From: Deltaproteobacteria bacterium
GTDB lineage: Bacteria; Myxococcota_A; Polyangia; Polyangiales; Ga0077539
DNA: 14,040 nucleotides
NCBI GenBank assembly: GCA_016704445.1
Contig: JADJAE010000124.1
Coordinates: 1-14,040, forward strand
Direction of reading: 5' to 3'
Numbering within the stretch: position 1 is the stretch's first letter; each line of letters opens with the position of its first letter. Below are positions 1 through 7,930 of this stretch, piece after piece. Both the position numbers and the translations under genes were made by a program. Below the pieces are notes generated by a model. That model did no database searches, was not told the origin of the DNA, and saw only the letters and a list, made by a program, of their open reading frames with translations.

Positions 1-1957
1 CATCGTCCGATCGGTGGTTGCCACGCCGAAGCCGAGGTAGAGTGGCCGACCGAAGAGCAGGTCATCGGGCTCGTTGCCCGCCGCCACCGCGCAGCCGCCC
101 GAGCGGCCGCCGTAGGTGAGAGAGAAGGACAACACCCTCCCCCGCAGCGTGATGAGCGCCGTGTTGGCGCCGCCTCCTCGGTGCACCCGGCTCGTCCCGC
201 CGCCGCCGATCTGGATGAAGTTGCCAGCCCCGGCGCAGGTGTCGCCCGTGACCGGGGAGATCATCGGGAGGTCCTGGCGCGCGATCAGCGTGCGCTGGTC
301 GGTGAGGCGCTCGATGAACAGGATGGGCCCCGAAGGCTGATAGATCAGCGAGAACACGTACCCGCGCGCCCCGGTCGGAACCACGCCGGTACCGTCTGTG
401 GGAGGCGCCACCCGGGTGTCGAGGAGGTAGACCGCGAACCCATTCCCGAGACCGTCGGTCTCGCCCTGGAGCATGGGCACCTCCGCCTCCACCTCCATCG
501 TCAGCGCCCGCTGCACGGGTTGGTTCAGGTACGCCGCCCCCACCCGCGACCGCACCCCGTTCGAGAGCACCAACCGACCGGTCGCCGTGTCCCGCGTGGC
601 GCTGCCCAGGAGCCCCCAGTCGGTCGCCAACCCGCCGGCCGTGTACGACCACGTCCGCTCGCAGCGGTGACCGAGCCCCTCATCGATCCGGCCGTTGCAG
701 TCGTCGTCGCGCTGGTTGCATCCCTCCGCGTCGAACTCGCACGCGCCTGGCTCACACAGCGTGGAGCATCGCCGCCGGCCGCAGTTGGCGTTGTGCCCGG
801 TCTCGTCATTGCCGCACGCCACGGCCGTGAGGGCGCCCGCGCGGCAGCTTCGTCCGCCGGTGCGCACGCACTCGCTCCAATGGCAGGTGTTGTCGCAGCT
901 CTGCGCCCCCCCCGACGCCCCACACATCGAGTCCATGCAGGCCCGCGTCGCGGCGGGAGCGCCCGGCTGACCGAGCGCGCACTCGAGCCCCGCGCCGTCG
1001 GTGTCGATCGCGCCGTTGCAGTTGTTGTCGAGGCCGTCGCAGACCTCCACGGCGCCCATGCGCCGCCGTCGCGGGTCACGGTCGTCGCAGTCGGTGTGCG
1101 TGAGCACCATCGGAAACCCGCACGCGACCGGCGGCGGGCTGTTGCAGCCGAGCGTGCCCTGGTCGCCCTCGTCGCCGTCGCCGTGGCCGTCGCAGTCGCG
1201 ATAGACACGCGCCCGGAGGCCCTCGTCGACCATCCCGTCGCAGTCGTCGTCGATGCCGTTGCACACCTCGGCAGCGCCCGGATGCACCCGGGGGTTGCTG
1301 TCGTCACAGTCCAGCCCGCACACCAGCCGCGGGTTGATCAGCTGCAGGTGGTGCGAGAGCAGCGCGGCCTCGGTGAGTTCGGCCGGGGCCATCGGCTCGG
1401 TGATGATGTTGCAGCACGCGTTGTTGGGCGCGCCGTCCCGGTCGCCGTCCTGGTCGGTGTCCGAGCCGACCGTGAGGTACGAGCAGTCCTCGTCGTGCCG
1501 GAGGGGGTCACACCGCTCGCGTCCCGCGCCCGAGAAGCGAAACTGATCGCCGTCGTCGCAGTCGAGCGCGGCGGGGTCCCCCATGCACGCCGTCGCGCTG
1601 AGAACGCGCTGCCCGTCGCGATCGCCGTCGACGCAGCCCGCCGCCGAGCACGCCCGCGCGGCCTCGCTGCAGGTCGTCCCGCTCGCGCACCGCGGCTGCG
1701 TCACGCACCCGCGCGCGTCGCTCCCCGGGCGCCCCGGCCCCGGCGCAGCGATCGTCGCCGTTGCAGAAGATCCCGTCGTCGCAGTCGGAGTCGGTACGGC
1801 ACGCGGCGACCCTCGCGTCGCCCACTGTCATCGCGTCGGCGCCGCCCACTTCGACCGTCCCCAGGTCGACTCTCACGCCAGCATCCAACGCTGGCGTCGG
1901 ATCCCCACCGCACGCCACCACCATGGCCGACAAGGCCAGCAGTCCCCCACCTCGCAT
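1..1957 (-). CDS. MopE-type metal-binding repeat lipoprotein, partial at left edge, one frameshift
   Basis: Putative secreted or outer-membrane lipoprotein. ATG at 1957 is preceded by GAGGAGG four bases upstream. The N-terminus has a short hydrophobic stretch ending in lipobox V13-V14-A15-C16. After a DSDCDDGIFCNGDDRC segment the frame changes within 1721-1747, and downstream it stays open to base 1 (typical continuation SDARGCVTQ). Three repeats of the CNGxDDDCDGxxDE kind lie at 1216-1263, 997-1041 and 673-720, interspersed with DCDD-PGAxEVC segments. This is the 'putative metal-binding motif' pattern related to copper-binding MopE. From about base 660 to the edge the protein is Cys-poor and beta-rich (GNGFAVYLLDT, LYLGFGVATTD), suggestive of a concanavalin/L-type-lectin-like sandwich (inference). 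It is divergent from the pseudokinase gene. Stop codon and ligand are unknown; metal binding is inferred from the family. Confidence 0.85.
673..1263 (-). repeat. Three MopE-like Cys/Asp protein repeats
   Basis: Three in-frame copies of a 15-16 residue motif with pattern C-(N/D)-x2-D-(D/N)2-C-(D/N)-G-x2-D occur at 1216-1263 (CNGIDDDCDGMVDEG), 997-1041 (CDGLDNNCNGAIDTD) and 673-720 (CNQRDDDCNGRIDEG). Spacing is irregular (about 220 and 320 bases) and the intervening sequence is also Cys-rich. They are protein-level repeats, not a DNA repeat array. Confidence 0.85.
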
Positions 1958-2060
1958 CTCGCCTCCTCGGATTGACCGCCCAACCTGTTATCATGCTCGC
2001 CAGATCGGTGACCAGCGCGGCGGGGAGGCGGCGTCAGCCCCTGCGGTCGCGCCGGTCGAG
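1958..2060. promoter_or_regulatory. Divergent intergenic region between lipoprotein and pseudokinase genes
   Basis: This 103-base gap must hold promoters for both divergent genes. The only clear element is the ribosome binding site of the minus-strand lipoprotein, GAGGAGG at 1962-1968 with a 4-base spacer to its ATG. No convincing -35/-10 pair with normal spacing was found. The plus-strand gene has no strong Shine-Dalgarno sequence before its ATG at 2061. Confidence 0.5.
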
Positions 2061-3940
2061 ATGGAACCAATCGGTGCACCGCCCATGAGCTCTCCCCGTA
2101 CGCCAGGCGTCCTCGTCGATCAGCGCTTCGAGCTCGTCACCCGAATGGATGACCGCGGATACGGCGAGAGCTGGAAGGCCCTCGACCGTCGCTTCAAGAA
2201 CCGCCTGGTGATGCTGAAGTTCTTGCGACCGGTGAGGGGCGTCGAGCTCCCCGAGGAGCTCAGCGATCACATCAACACGCTCCGCGCGCTCAAGCATGGC
2301 AACGTGCTCGCGACGGTCGGCCACGGACTTCACCAGGGCTCCCCCTTCCTGGTTCACGAACATTTCGAGGGCCGCTCGCTCGGCGCCGGGCTCGATGGCG
2401 CGCGCGAGACGGGGGTGCTGCTCCCGGTGCGGCTGCTCGAGGGCCTGTTCGCGATGGTATCGGCCGCGATCTCCGCGGCCCACCGCGGCGCGAAGTCCGT
2501 CGTGCACGGCGGGCTCAACCCGGGATGCGTCGTGATCCACCGGCTGCCCGGAGAAGACTTCCAGGTGCGGGTCCTGGACTTCGGACTCCATCGGTTCGCC
2601 GACCCCGATCCATCGGCGCCGGCGCGCAGCGCGAGGGCGCTGCTGAGCCTGGCGCCCGAGCAGTTCGACGGTCGGCCGGCGACCGAGGCGACCGACGTGT
2701 TCGGCCTCGGCGCCCTGCTGCGCGAGATGGTGTCCACGCCGCCGGAGATGGGCGCGACGATGGCGCCCACGACGATGAACCGACGACGGGAGGATGTCCC
2801 CGCCGCGGTCTGGGAGGCCGCCGGCGTCGCGCTGCAGCCCGATCCCTCGCAGCGCTTCGCGACGGTCGAAGGCTTCCTCGCGGAGGTGCAGCGAGCCTGG
2901 CAACAGTCGATCGAGGCCGCCCCGCGCTCCAGGATCCGGCGCCCGCGGCGCCCGCGCCGCGGTCGCTCTTCGCGACCCAGCACCACGAGCCCATGCCGTC
3001 AGGGCCCGCCCAGGGGCCGCTCGCGGCGTTCGCTCCCGCCTCGATGCCATCGCCCTTCCGAGATGGGCCAGCGCTGCAGATGCCGTCGCTCGCACCGACT
3101 CCGACGCCGACTCCGGCGGCTGCGATCAGACCGGTGGTGGTGCGTCCCGTCGAGAACTACGCCGCCACGATGGCGATCTCCGATCTGCCCCCGGATAGCA
3201 ACCCGTGGGACCTGGCGTTCGATCCGGCGCAGTTCAGCCAGGCGGCGCCGCGTGCGCGCTCGATGGACGACCTGATGCAGAACATCCAGCGCGCGTCGCA
3301 GCCCACGCCCCACGTGGCCGCGCCCCCCCCACGTCCGGGGCCCGGTCGGGCCGCTGCGGCTCCCGACTCGACGATGCTCCTCTCTGACGAAGGGCCCGAC
3401 CTCGGCGCCACGGTGGTCGACCACGGACCGGAGCCCGCGGCGCCCGGCGCGACGATGATGCTCTCTCCCGATGCCCCCGGCTTCGGACAGATGAGGCCGA
3501 TCGCGAAGTCTCCCACGCCCACGCTCCCATTGGGGCAGTCGTCGTTCGGCCCACCGACGCCGGGGCACGCCGTCGACTCCACGATGATGCTGCCCGAGCC
3601 CTCGGGGACGAGCGCTCCGCAGAGCTCCTTCGCCGGCACGATGGTCCTCCCTGGCGCCTCCGAGGGCGCGCCCGTTCCGTGGGCCGCTCCGCGACCACCG
3701 ACGCTCGCGCCGCCGTCCGGCCCTCCGGGGCCGCAGCCCTGGACACCGTACGCCCCGCCGCAATCGCCACAGTTCGAGACGCCGCCGATGATGTCGACCA
3801 TGCACCTGCGTCCGCCCGCGGCGCCGCAACCGGAGCCGCGCGACCCCGAAGCGACGAACCATCTACTGCTGGTAGGCGGGCTGAGCCTGGTGTTCCTCGC
3901 GGTGGTGGGCGTGGTCTTGAAGCTGGTCGTGTTCGGCTGA
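2061..3940 (+). CDS. Membrane-anchored pseudokinase (Hanks fold, degenerate catalytic loop), one frameshift
   Basis: Kinase-fold domain at residues about 20-285. Seen: a weak G-loop (RGYGESWKA, 32-40), the VAIK-type lysine K53 (VMLK), DFG at 173-175 (VLDFGLHR), APE at 198-200 and the F-helix TDVFGLG. The HRDLKPxN loop is HGGLNPGCV (149-157), so the catalytic Asp, the Lys and the metal-binding Asn are all replaced. Phosphotransfer is unlikely; a scaffold or sensor role is inferred. The frame changes at the CCCC run 2920-2923: one extra C would join EVQRAWQQSIEAAP to ALQDPAPAAPAPRS and give about 626 residues. The rest is a Pro/Ala linker with seven T-M-x-L-like motifs and a C-terminal membrane helix (LLLVGGLSLVFLAVVGVVLK) ending in TGA at 3938. 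ATG 2061 is chosen; ATG 2085 is an alternative just before the domain. The 3' end overlaps the convergent DUF1795 gene. Confidence 0.85.
3164..3808 (+). repeat. Seven short T-M-x-L-like motifs in the pseudokinase linker
   Basis: A recurring (S/A/G)-T-(M/V)-x-(L/I/V) motif has its Thr codon at 3167 (ATMAI), 3371 (STMLL), 3410 (ATVVD, weakest), 3452 (ATMML), 3581 (STMML), 3638 (GTMVL) and 3797 (STMHL). Motifs are separated by Pro/Gly/Ala-rich sequence, often with nearby acidic residues. The regularity in an otherwise low-complexity linker suggests short linear binding or phosphorylation motifs. That function is an inference. Confidence 0.65.
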
Positions 3941-4372
3941 GCCTCGCTCGGGAAACGCGAACGTCCCCATCGCACGGAAGAGGTGAGCCTGCAGATCGCC
4001 TGGCGCCTCGGCCGGGCCCGTCGCCGTGAGGATGCCCACGCGGTCGACTTCGAAGAAATATACCTGCCACTGTAAAAGTGCAGGATCTCCCGTCGGCTCA
4101 AACCGATGGTGCACAAGCCAAGGTCCCCAGACGTCGTCGGACAGCGTCCGCGCCTCCAGCGGCGCGTACCCTGGGAGCAGTTCAGGCAGGAGTACGCCCT
4201 GCATCGCGATGTACTCCGCGGGGCTCTTCCCCTCGATGGGCAGATCACCCGAGACGACGATCGAGGCGCGCACCGCCCCCTCCGCGAGCGGACCCTCGGC
4301 CGCGCCGGCTTCCAGGAGCATCCACCCCGCAGGCGCCTCGAACGAACCGTGGACGGTCTCCACTCTGGTCAA
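3863..4372 (-). CDS. DUF1795/DcrB-like protein, candidate Eag-type T6SS effector chaperone
   Basis: The product is about 169 residues. It opens TRVETVHGSFEAPAGWMLLE and continues with SIVVSGDLPIEGKSPAEYI, LLPELLPGYAPLEARTL, WQVYFFEVDRVGILTATGPA and FRAMGTFAFPE. This succession matches the DUF1795/DcrB fold (substrate opening, LPGY-LE, then a terminal aromatic strand). Members of this family next to VgrG/PAAR genes act as Eag chaperones that shield hydrophobic segments of PAAR or Rhs effectors in the donor cell (established for the family; inferred here). The start is TTG at 4372, whose TTGA overlaps the TGA of the upstream gene, implying translational coupling; it is the fourth gene of the vgrG operon. 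The last 25 or so residues (SAEHDQLQDHAHH...) are non-family and lie antisense to the pseudokinase membrane helix. Confidence 0.75.
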   Translation of the reverse strand: MTRVETVHGSFEAPAGWMLLEAGAAEGPLAEGAVRASIVVSGDLPIEGKSPAEYIAMQGVLLPELLPGYAPLEARTLSDDVWGPWLVHHRFEPTGDPALLQWQVYFFEVDRVGILTATGPAEAPGDLQAHLFRAMGTFAFPERGSAEHDQLQDHAHHREEHQAQPAYQQ

Positions 4373-4950
4373 GCGACGCCTCCGGCGAAGCGCCGCAGCG
4401 GCAGCGGTCCGATCGCGATCACGGTGGCGGCCGTCTGCTGCGCCGCGGCGATGAGCGCGCCGTCGAGCCGGTGCATCCGCTCGCCACTGAGTTCCACGGG
4501 CTCCCGCGACTCCTCCGGCAACCCCTCGGTGCCCCGGAGCACGCACCACCCCAGGTGCAGGTCGACTCGCTCCACCTCGACCTCGCGGGGTTCATCAGGG
4601 CCCATCGGCGGACGTTGTAGCGACATCCAGAGCGAGTCCTCGAGCAGGGGGAGCGGGAGGCAGAGCTCGGTGATGTGCGTCGCGCCAGGCTCCAGGCGCC
4701 GACCATATGGGATCGGGTATTCCGTCGCCACGACCCCGTCGGGCGGCGGGAGGTGTCCCCGGATGAGCACCGCGCGCCCGCCATCGAGGAACACCTCCAT
4801 CCAATCGCGGTCGACCGCGTCGAGGTCGTGGTCCCAGCGACGGTCGAAGAGGAGCACCGGGAGCGCGAGCGGGTTGTGCACCTGGTACCGCAGCAGCAAC
4901 GTGCTGGCCTCGCGCCGCCACTCGGCGTGGGCAGAGAGGTCGAGGTTCAT
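4369..4950 (-). CDS. Hypothetical beta-rich protein in vgrG-PAAR operon
   Basis: 193 residues, not recognised. It opens MNLDLSAHAEWRREASTLLL and continues with alternating hydrophobic strands (LLRYQVHNPLALPVLLFDR, WMEVFLDGGRAVLIRG), a 'GRRLEPGATH' segment, then EVEVERVDLHLGWCVLRG and a C-terminal helix-like stretch rich in Ala. There is no signal peptide or membrane segment. The composition and the N-P-L and L-x-P-G-x turns suggest an Ig-like or BsuPI-like beta-sandwich (inference only). ATG at 4950 overlaps the TGA of the PAAR gene (ATGA) and its own TGA overlaps the TTG of the DUF1795 gene, so it is translated with the spike genes. It could be an adaptor, a co-chaperone or an immunity protein. 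Confidence 0.8.
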   Translation of the reverse strand: MNLDLSAHAEWRREASTLLLRYQVHNPLALPVLLFDRRWDHDLDAVDRDWMEVFLDGGRAVLIRGHLPPPDGVVATEYPIPYGRRLEPGATHITELCLPLPLLEDSLWMSLQRPPMGPDEPREVEVERVDLHLGWCVLRGTEGLPEESREPVELSGERMHRLDGALIAAAQQTAATVIAIGPLPLRRFAGGVA

Positions 4951-5717
4951 CGACGCCCCGGGCGCCCGTGGGCGAGGTCATCGGAGCGACTGAGGGCGCC
5001 CTCCAGGGCTCCATGCGGTGGTCGCTCGCTCGGGGCCGCGCGCCCGCGGTCGGAGGCAGCGGACGGGGCCGTGGTGCGATCGGGTCGGTAGCCGACGACG
5101 GAGTCGGCGGGCTCACCCGGAAGCGCGCCGGGTCGTGCGGCGACGAATGTGCCCGCGCGCCCGCCATCGACCACGGTGACGCTCCGACCGCTGCGATCGA
5201 TCGACGCCAGCAGCGCGCGCCCCGCTCGCGTCGCCCGGATGCGTGCCAGATCGCGCACCGCCTGGGCCTGAAACCACTGCTCCCCGCGCATCCGCACGCT
5301 GCCCACGCGGGTCTCCCAGCTGCCATCGGGCAGTCGGTGCGCAGCGGGGGTCTCGCCCATCGGCGACTTCCCGGTGCTCGCCGCCGCGCCGGCCGCTGCG
5401 CCCATCGCGCCGCCGCCACCGCCGCCGGCCATGCCGACGAGCACCGTGGGAGCGCCCATCGCGATGGTGTCGGGCGGGCCCACGCACACGGCCATATCCG
5501 ACGCCCGCGCCTGGGGCATCGATCCGACGAGCACCGTGAACGAGCCCAGCGCGATGGGCCCGCCCACGTGCGGAACCATCCCCGTCATCATGGGGCACAC
5601 GTGCATGTCGCCAACGCGCGCGGCGGGCATGCCGCCGATCATCACCGTCGGGCAACCCATGACGATGGCGCCGCCGTGTGCGCCCGAGTCACCCAGCCTG
5701 GCTGCGGGGTTTCCCAT
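4947..5717 (-). CDS. PAAR-domain spike protein with M91-like C-terminal extension lacking HExxH
   Basis: 256 residues. Residues 1-96 are a full PAAR/DUF4150-like module: GNPAARLGD, GGMPAARVGDMHVCP, PHVGGPIALGS and the repeated G-x-P-T-V-(M/L)-(I/V)-G turns. Likely zinc ligands are H39, C41, H50 and C78. This module caps the VgrG trimer. A Gly/Ala stretch follows (97-114). Residues 139-212 (GEQWFQAQAVRDLARI, RAGRALLASIDRSGRSVTV, ADSVVGYRPDR) resemble the N-terminal half of NleD/M91 zinc-peptidase effectors. The expected HExxH helix is absent in all three frames; the protein ends RSDDLAHGRPGRR. The extension may therefore be truncated or another domain. ATG 5717 is four bases after the vgrG stop and the TGA overlaps the next ATG. 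Confidence 0.85.
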   Translation of the reverse strand: MGNPAARLGDSGAHGGAIVMGCPTVMIGGMPAARVGDMHVCPMMTGMVPHVGGPIALGSFTVLVGSMPQARASDMAVCVGPPDTIAMGAPTVLVGMAGGGGGGAMGAAAGAAASTGKSPMGETPAAHRLPDGSWETRVGSVRMRGEQWFQAQAVRDLARIRATRAGRALLASIDRSGRSVTVVDGGRAGTFVAARPGALPGEPADSVVGYRPDRTTAPSAASDRGRAAPSERPPHGALEGALSRSDDLAHGRPGRR

Positions 5718-5721
5718 CGCG

Positions 5722-7818
5722 TCAGTTGATCTTCACGAGGACGCCCTTGATGGTCACCATCGCGCCGCCCTCGACGTTGATGTTGGGCCCCTGGAGGGCC
5801 ACCTTGGCGCCAGCGCTGGTCTTGAGCGTGATGCCCGACGGGGTCATCTCGATCATGTTCTCGCCGCACTTGAGCGTGATGCCCGACGGCGCCTCGAGGT
5901 GGATCTCGTCGGGCTTCATGTTGAGCTTCGCCGTCGCGCCGACCTCGATGGAGGCGCCCTCGTCGGCGGTGAGCTTCCACTCCTGGTCGACGTGGGTGGT
6001 GCGGGTCTTGTGCACGATGAGGCTGTCGTTGCCGGTGACCTCGCGCTGCTCGTGACCCTTCACCGCCGTCTGGCGGTTCTTCTTCACTTCGTGGGTCTCG
6101 TTGGCCTTCACCGTGATCGAGCGGTTGTTGACCACCGTGTGGCTCTCGTCGTGCTTGATGGTCACCGTCTGGTCGTGGTCCACGTTGGTCTTGCGGTCGT
6201 GGAGCACGTGCTCGGTGAGGTCCTTCTGGGCGCGCAGCCAGATGTGCTCGTCGCCCGCGGCGTCCTCGAAGCGCAGCTCGTTGTAGCCGCCGTTGTGCGG
6301 CGAGCTCTGGGTGCGGATGCCCGACTGGGTCTTCTTGTCGGGAAGCTTCACCGGCGTCGGGTGCGTGCCGTTGTAGACGCAGCCGGTGACGATCGGGCGG
6401 TCGGGGTCGCCGTCCAGGAACTGCACGATCACCTCCATCCCGACGCGCGGGACGAAGAGGAATCCCCAGTTGGCGCCGGCCCAGTTCTGCGCGACGCGCA
6501 GCCAGCACGAGGCGCGCTTGCCCTGCTGCGCGGAGGTGCGCATCGCGTCCCAGTGAAACCGCACCAGCACCCGACCGTGGTGGTCGGTGACGATCTCGTC
6601 AGACGAGCCGGGCTCGGCCATCACCACCGCCGTCTGCGGGCCGTCGACCCGCGGCCGCGGCGAGACCGGCGCGGGGCGCCAGACGTAGCCCTCGCCGAGC
6701 GGCGCGCACTCCGACTGGTTGACGTAGCGATCGAGCTTCTCCCCCCCGGCGCTCGCGGCGTAGAGCACCTCGGGGCAGTTGCCGATGTGGACGACCCGCG
6801 TCAGCAGATGACGCCCGTGGAGGGCGCGGGGCCCCTCCTCGCGGGTCATGAACATCTTGCCCGCGGTGAAGCCCGTGACGTTGCCGCCGACCCGCACGAC
6901 GCGCGCCCGCTGCCCGGCGGCCTGCAGGCGCAGTCTCCCGTGACGGGTCATGTCGGGCGCGCCGTAGGTGTGCCCCCCGGCGTCGTAGGGGCCGAGGGTG
7001 AAGCGGGCGGGGTGGTCCTGGACCGCGAGGCCGCGGTCGTTGGGGGCGGCGGAGCGCTGGGAGAGCGCGGCGTTGGAGTGGGTGAAGTCCCAGTCACGGA
7101 GGGAGAGCGCGGTGGGGACGACCTCGCGCACGGCGTCGAGGTGGGCGAGGCCCTCGGCGTCGTGGGTGGCGAGCCCGTTGCCCATGACGGCGAGCGTGCC
7201 TTCGGTGCTCTCGACCTTCGGGAGCGCGTCGGCGTTGCCGGGGTCGAAGAGCACGAGACCCTCGCCGTCGGCGGTGTGCTCGAAGGCGTACGCGAAGCCC
7301 TCCTCGTCGAGGAGGCGCCGCACGAACTCCAGGTCGGTCTCGCCGTACTGGACACAGTATTCGCGCACGCGCGGCGCGGCGGCGCGGTCGACGACGCCCG
7401 GCCCGGAGGTATAGACGCCCGCCTCGCGCAGCACATCCTTCACGATGGCGACGGCGTCGAGGTCCTGGAAGATGCGGTGGGCGCTGCGCTGGGAGAGCAG
7501 CCAGAGTTGCGGGACGAGCACGACCTCGAAGACGCGCTGATCGGCGGTGGTGCCGCGGTCTTCGACGGCGGCGATGAGGCCGTGGATGGTGCGCTGGAGC
7601 TCGCCGCGGTCGATGGTGAGGGCGGCGGTCTTGCCGAGGAGGTTCTCGCCCTGGAGGGACTCGGTCTCGGTGGCGATCTCGACCACGCCGGAGAAGGACT
7701 CGGAGATGGCCTCGGTGAGGTGGAGGCTGACGACGCGGAAGGTCGCGTTGACGCCGCTGGCGGTGAAGCCGAACTCGACCTCGACAAGGGACGAAGAAGG
7801 CATGCCGTCGTCAGCCAT
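5722..7818 (-). CDS. vgrG: VgrG / TssI type VI secretion spike protein
   Basis: About 698 residues, full length for a VgrG. The N-terminal gp27-like part has the usual landmarks: LHLTEAISESFSGVVEI, LTIDRGELQRTIHG, YCVQYGETDLEFVRRLLDE and LVLFDPGNAD. The gp5 OB-fold lies at about 412-482 (HHGRVLVRFHWDA, CWLRVAQNWAG, FLFVPRVGMEVIVQFLDGDP, IVTGCVYN). It is followed by the GDEHIWLRAQKDL segment and a beta-helix of T/V-repeats (TVTIKHDESHTVV, SITVKANETHEVKKN). The end, GGAMVTIKGVLVKIN, is the classical blunt needle tip that binds PAAR. No extra C-terminal effector domain is present. ATG 7818 is chosen over GTG 7827 because the GTG lies inside the GAGGTG Shine-Dalgarno. No frameshift occurs over 2.1 kb. 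It is first in a four-gene operon. Confidence 0.96.
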   Translation of the reverse strand: MADDGMPSSSLVEVEFGFTASGVNATFRVVSLHLTEAISESFSGVVEIATETESLQGENLLGKTAALTIDRGELQRTIHGLIAAVEDRGTTADQRVFEVVLVPQLWLLSQRSAHRIFQDLDAVAIVKDVLREAGVYTSGPGVVDRAAAPRVREYCVQYGETDLEFVRRLLDEEGFAYAFEHTADGEGLVLFDPGNADALPKVESTEGTLAVMGNGLATHDAEGLAHLDAVREVVPTALSLRDWDFTHSNAALSQRSAAPNDRGLAVQDHPARFTLGPYDAGGHTYGAPDMTRHGRLRLQAAGQRARVVRVGGNVTGFTAGKMFMTREEGPRALHGRHLLTRVVHIGNCPEVLYAASAGGEKLDRYVNQSECAPLGEGYVWRPAPVSPRPRVDGPQTAVVMAEPGSSDEIVTDHHGRVLVRFHWDAMRTSAQQGKRASCWLRVAQNWAGANWGFLFVPRVGMEVIVQFLDGDPDRPIVTGCVYNGTHPTPVKLPDKKTQSGIRTQSSPHNGGYNELRFEDAAGDEHIWLRAQKDLTEHVLHDRKTNVDHDQTVTIKHDESHTVVNNRSITVKANETHEVKKNRQTAVKGHEQREVTGNDSLIVHKTRTTHVDQEWKLTADEGASIEVGATAKLNMKPDEIHLEAPSGITLKCGENMIEMTPSGITLKTSAGAKVALQGPNINVEGGAMVTIKGVLVKIN

Positions 7819-7824
7819 GGAGTG

Positions 7825-7830
7825 CACCTC
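7825..7830 (-). promoter_or_regulatory. vgrG ribosome binding site
   Basis: GAGGTG on the minus strand, 6 bases before ATG 7818, a perfect match to the anti-Shine-Dalgarno core. It decides the start: the upstream in-frame GTG at 7827 is part of the site itself. Confidence 0.75.
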
Positions 7831-7872
7831 AGGAGGAGCGTTCGCGGCGCGATCGGGACGGAAACGCGGTCA

Positions 7873-7930
7873 CTTCGCCCCCACCCACCGTACGGAGACC
7901 TCGCGCATGGCGTACGCGAGGGGGGCGAAG
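7873..7930. repeat. Nested inverted repeat in the divergent control region
   Basis: Outer arms CTTCGCCCCC (7873-7882) and GGGGGCGAAG (7921-7930) are perfect 10-base complements. Inside them CCTCGCG (7899-7905) and CGCGAGG (7915-7921) form a second perfect 7-base pair around a 9-base loop. There is no following T-run, so it is not a typical intrinsic terminator. It sits between vgrG and the 8019 gene, where both operons must start, and is a candidate operator or leader hairpin. Confidence 0.6.

Noticed and set aside
673..1263. Repeat array possibly of CRISPR type
   Set aside because: The repeats are imperfect, unevenly spaced, in frame and encode the MopE Cys/Asp motif.
181..2088. Long plus-strand open frame of about 635 codons opposite the lipoprotein
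   Set aside because: It is the antisense shadow of the Cys/Asp repeats (runs such as AVAVVV are the complement of CNGDDD). It has no domain and no ribosome binding site, and the minus strand has a signal peptide, Shine-Dalgarno and family motifs.
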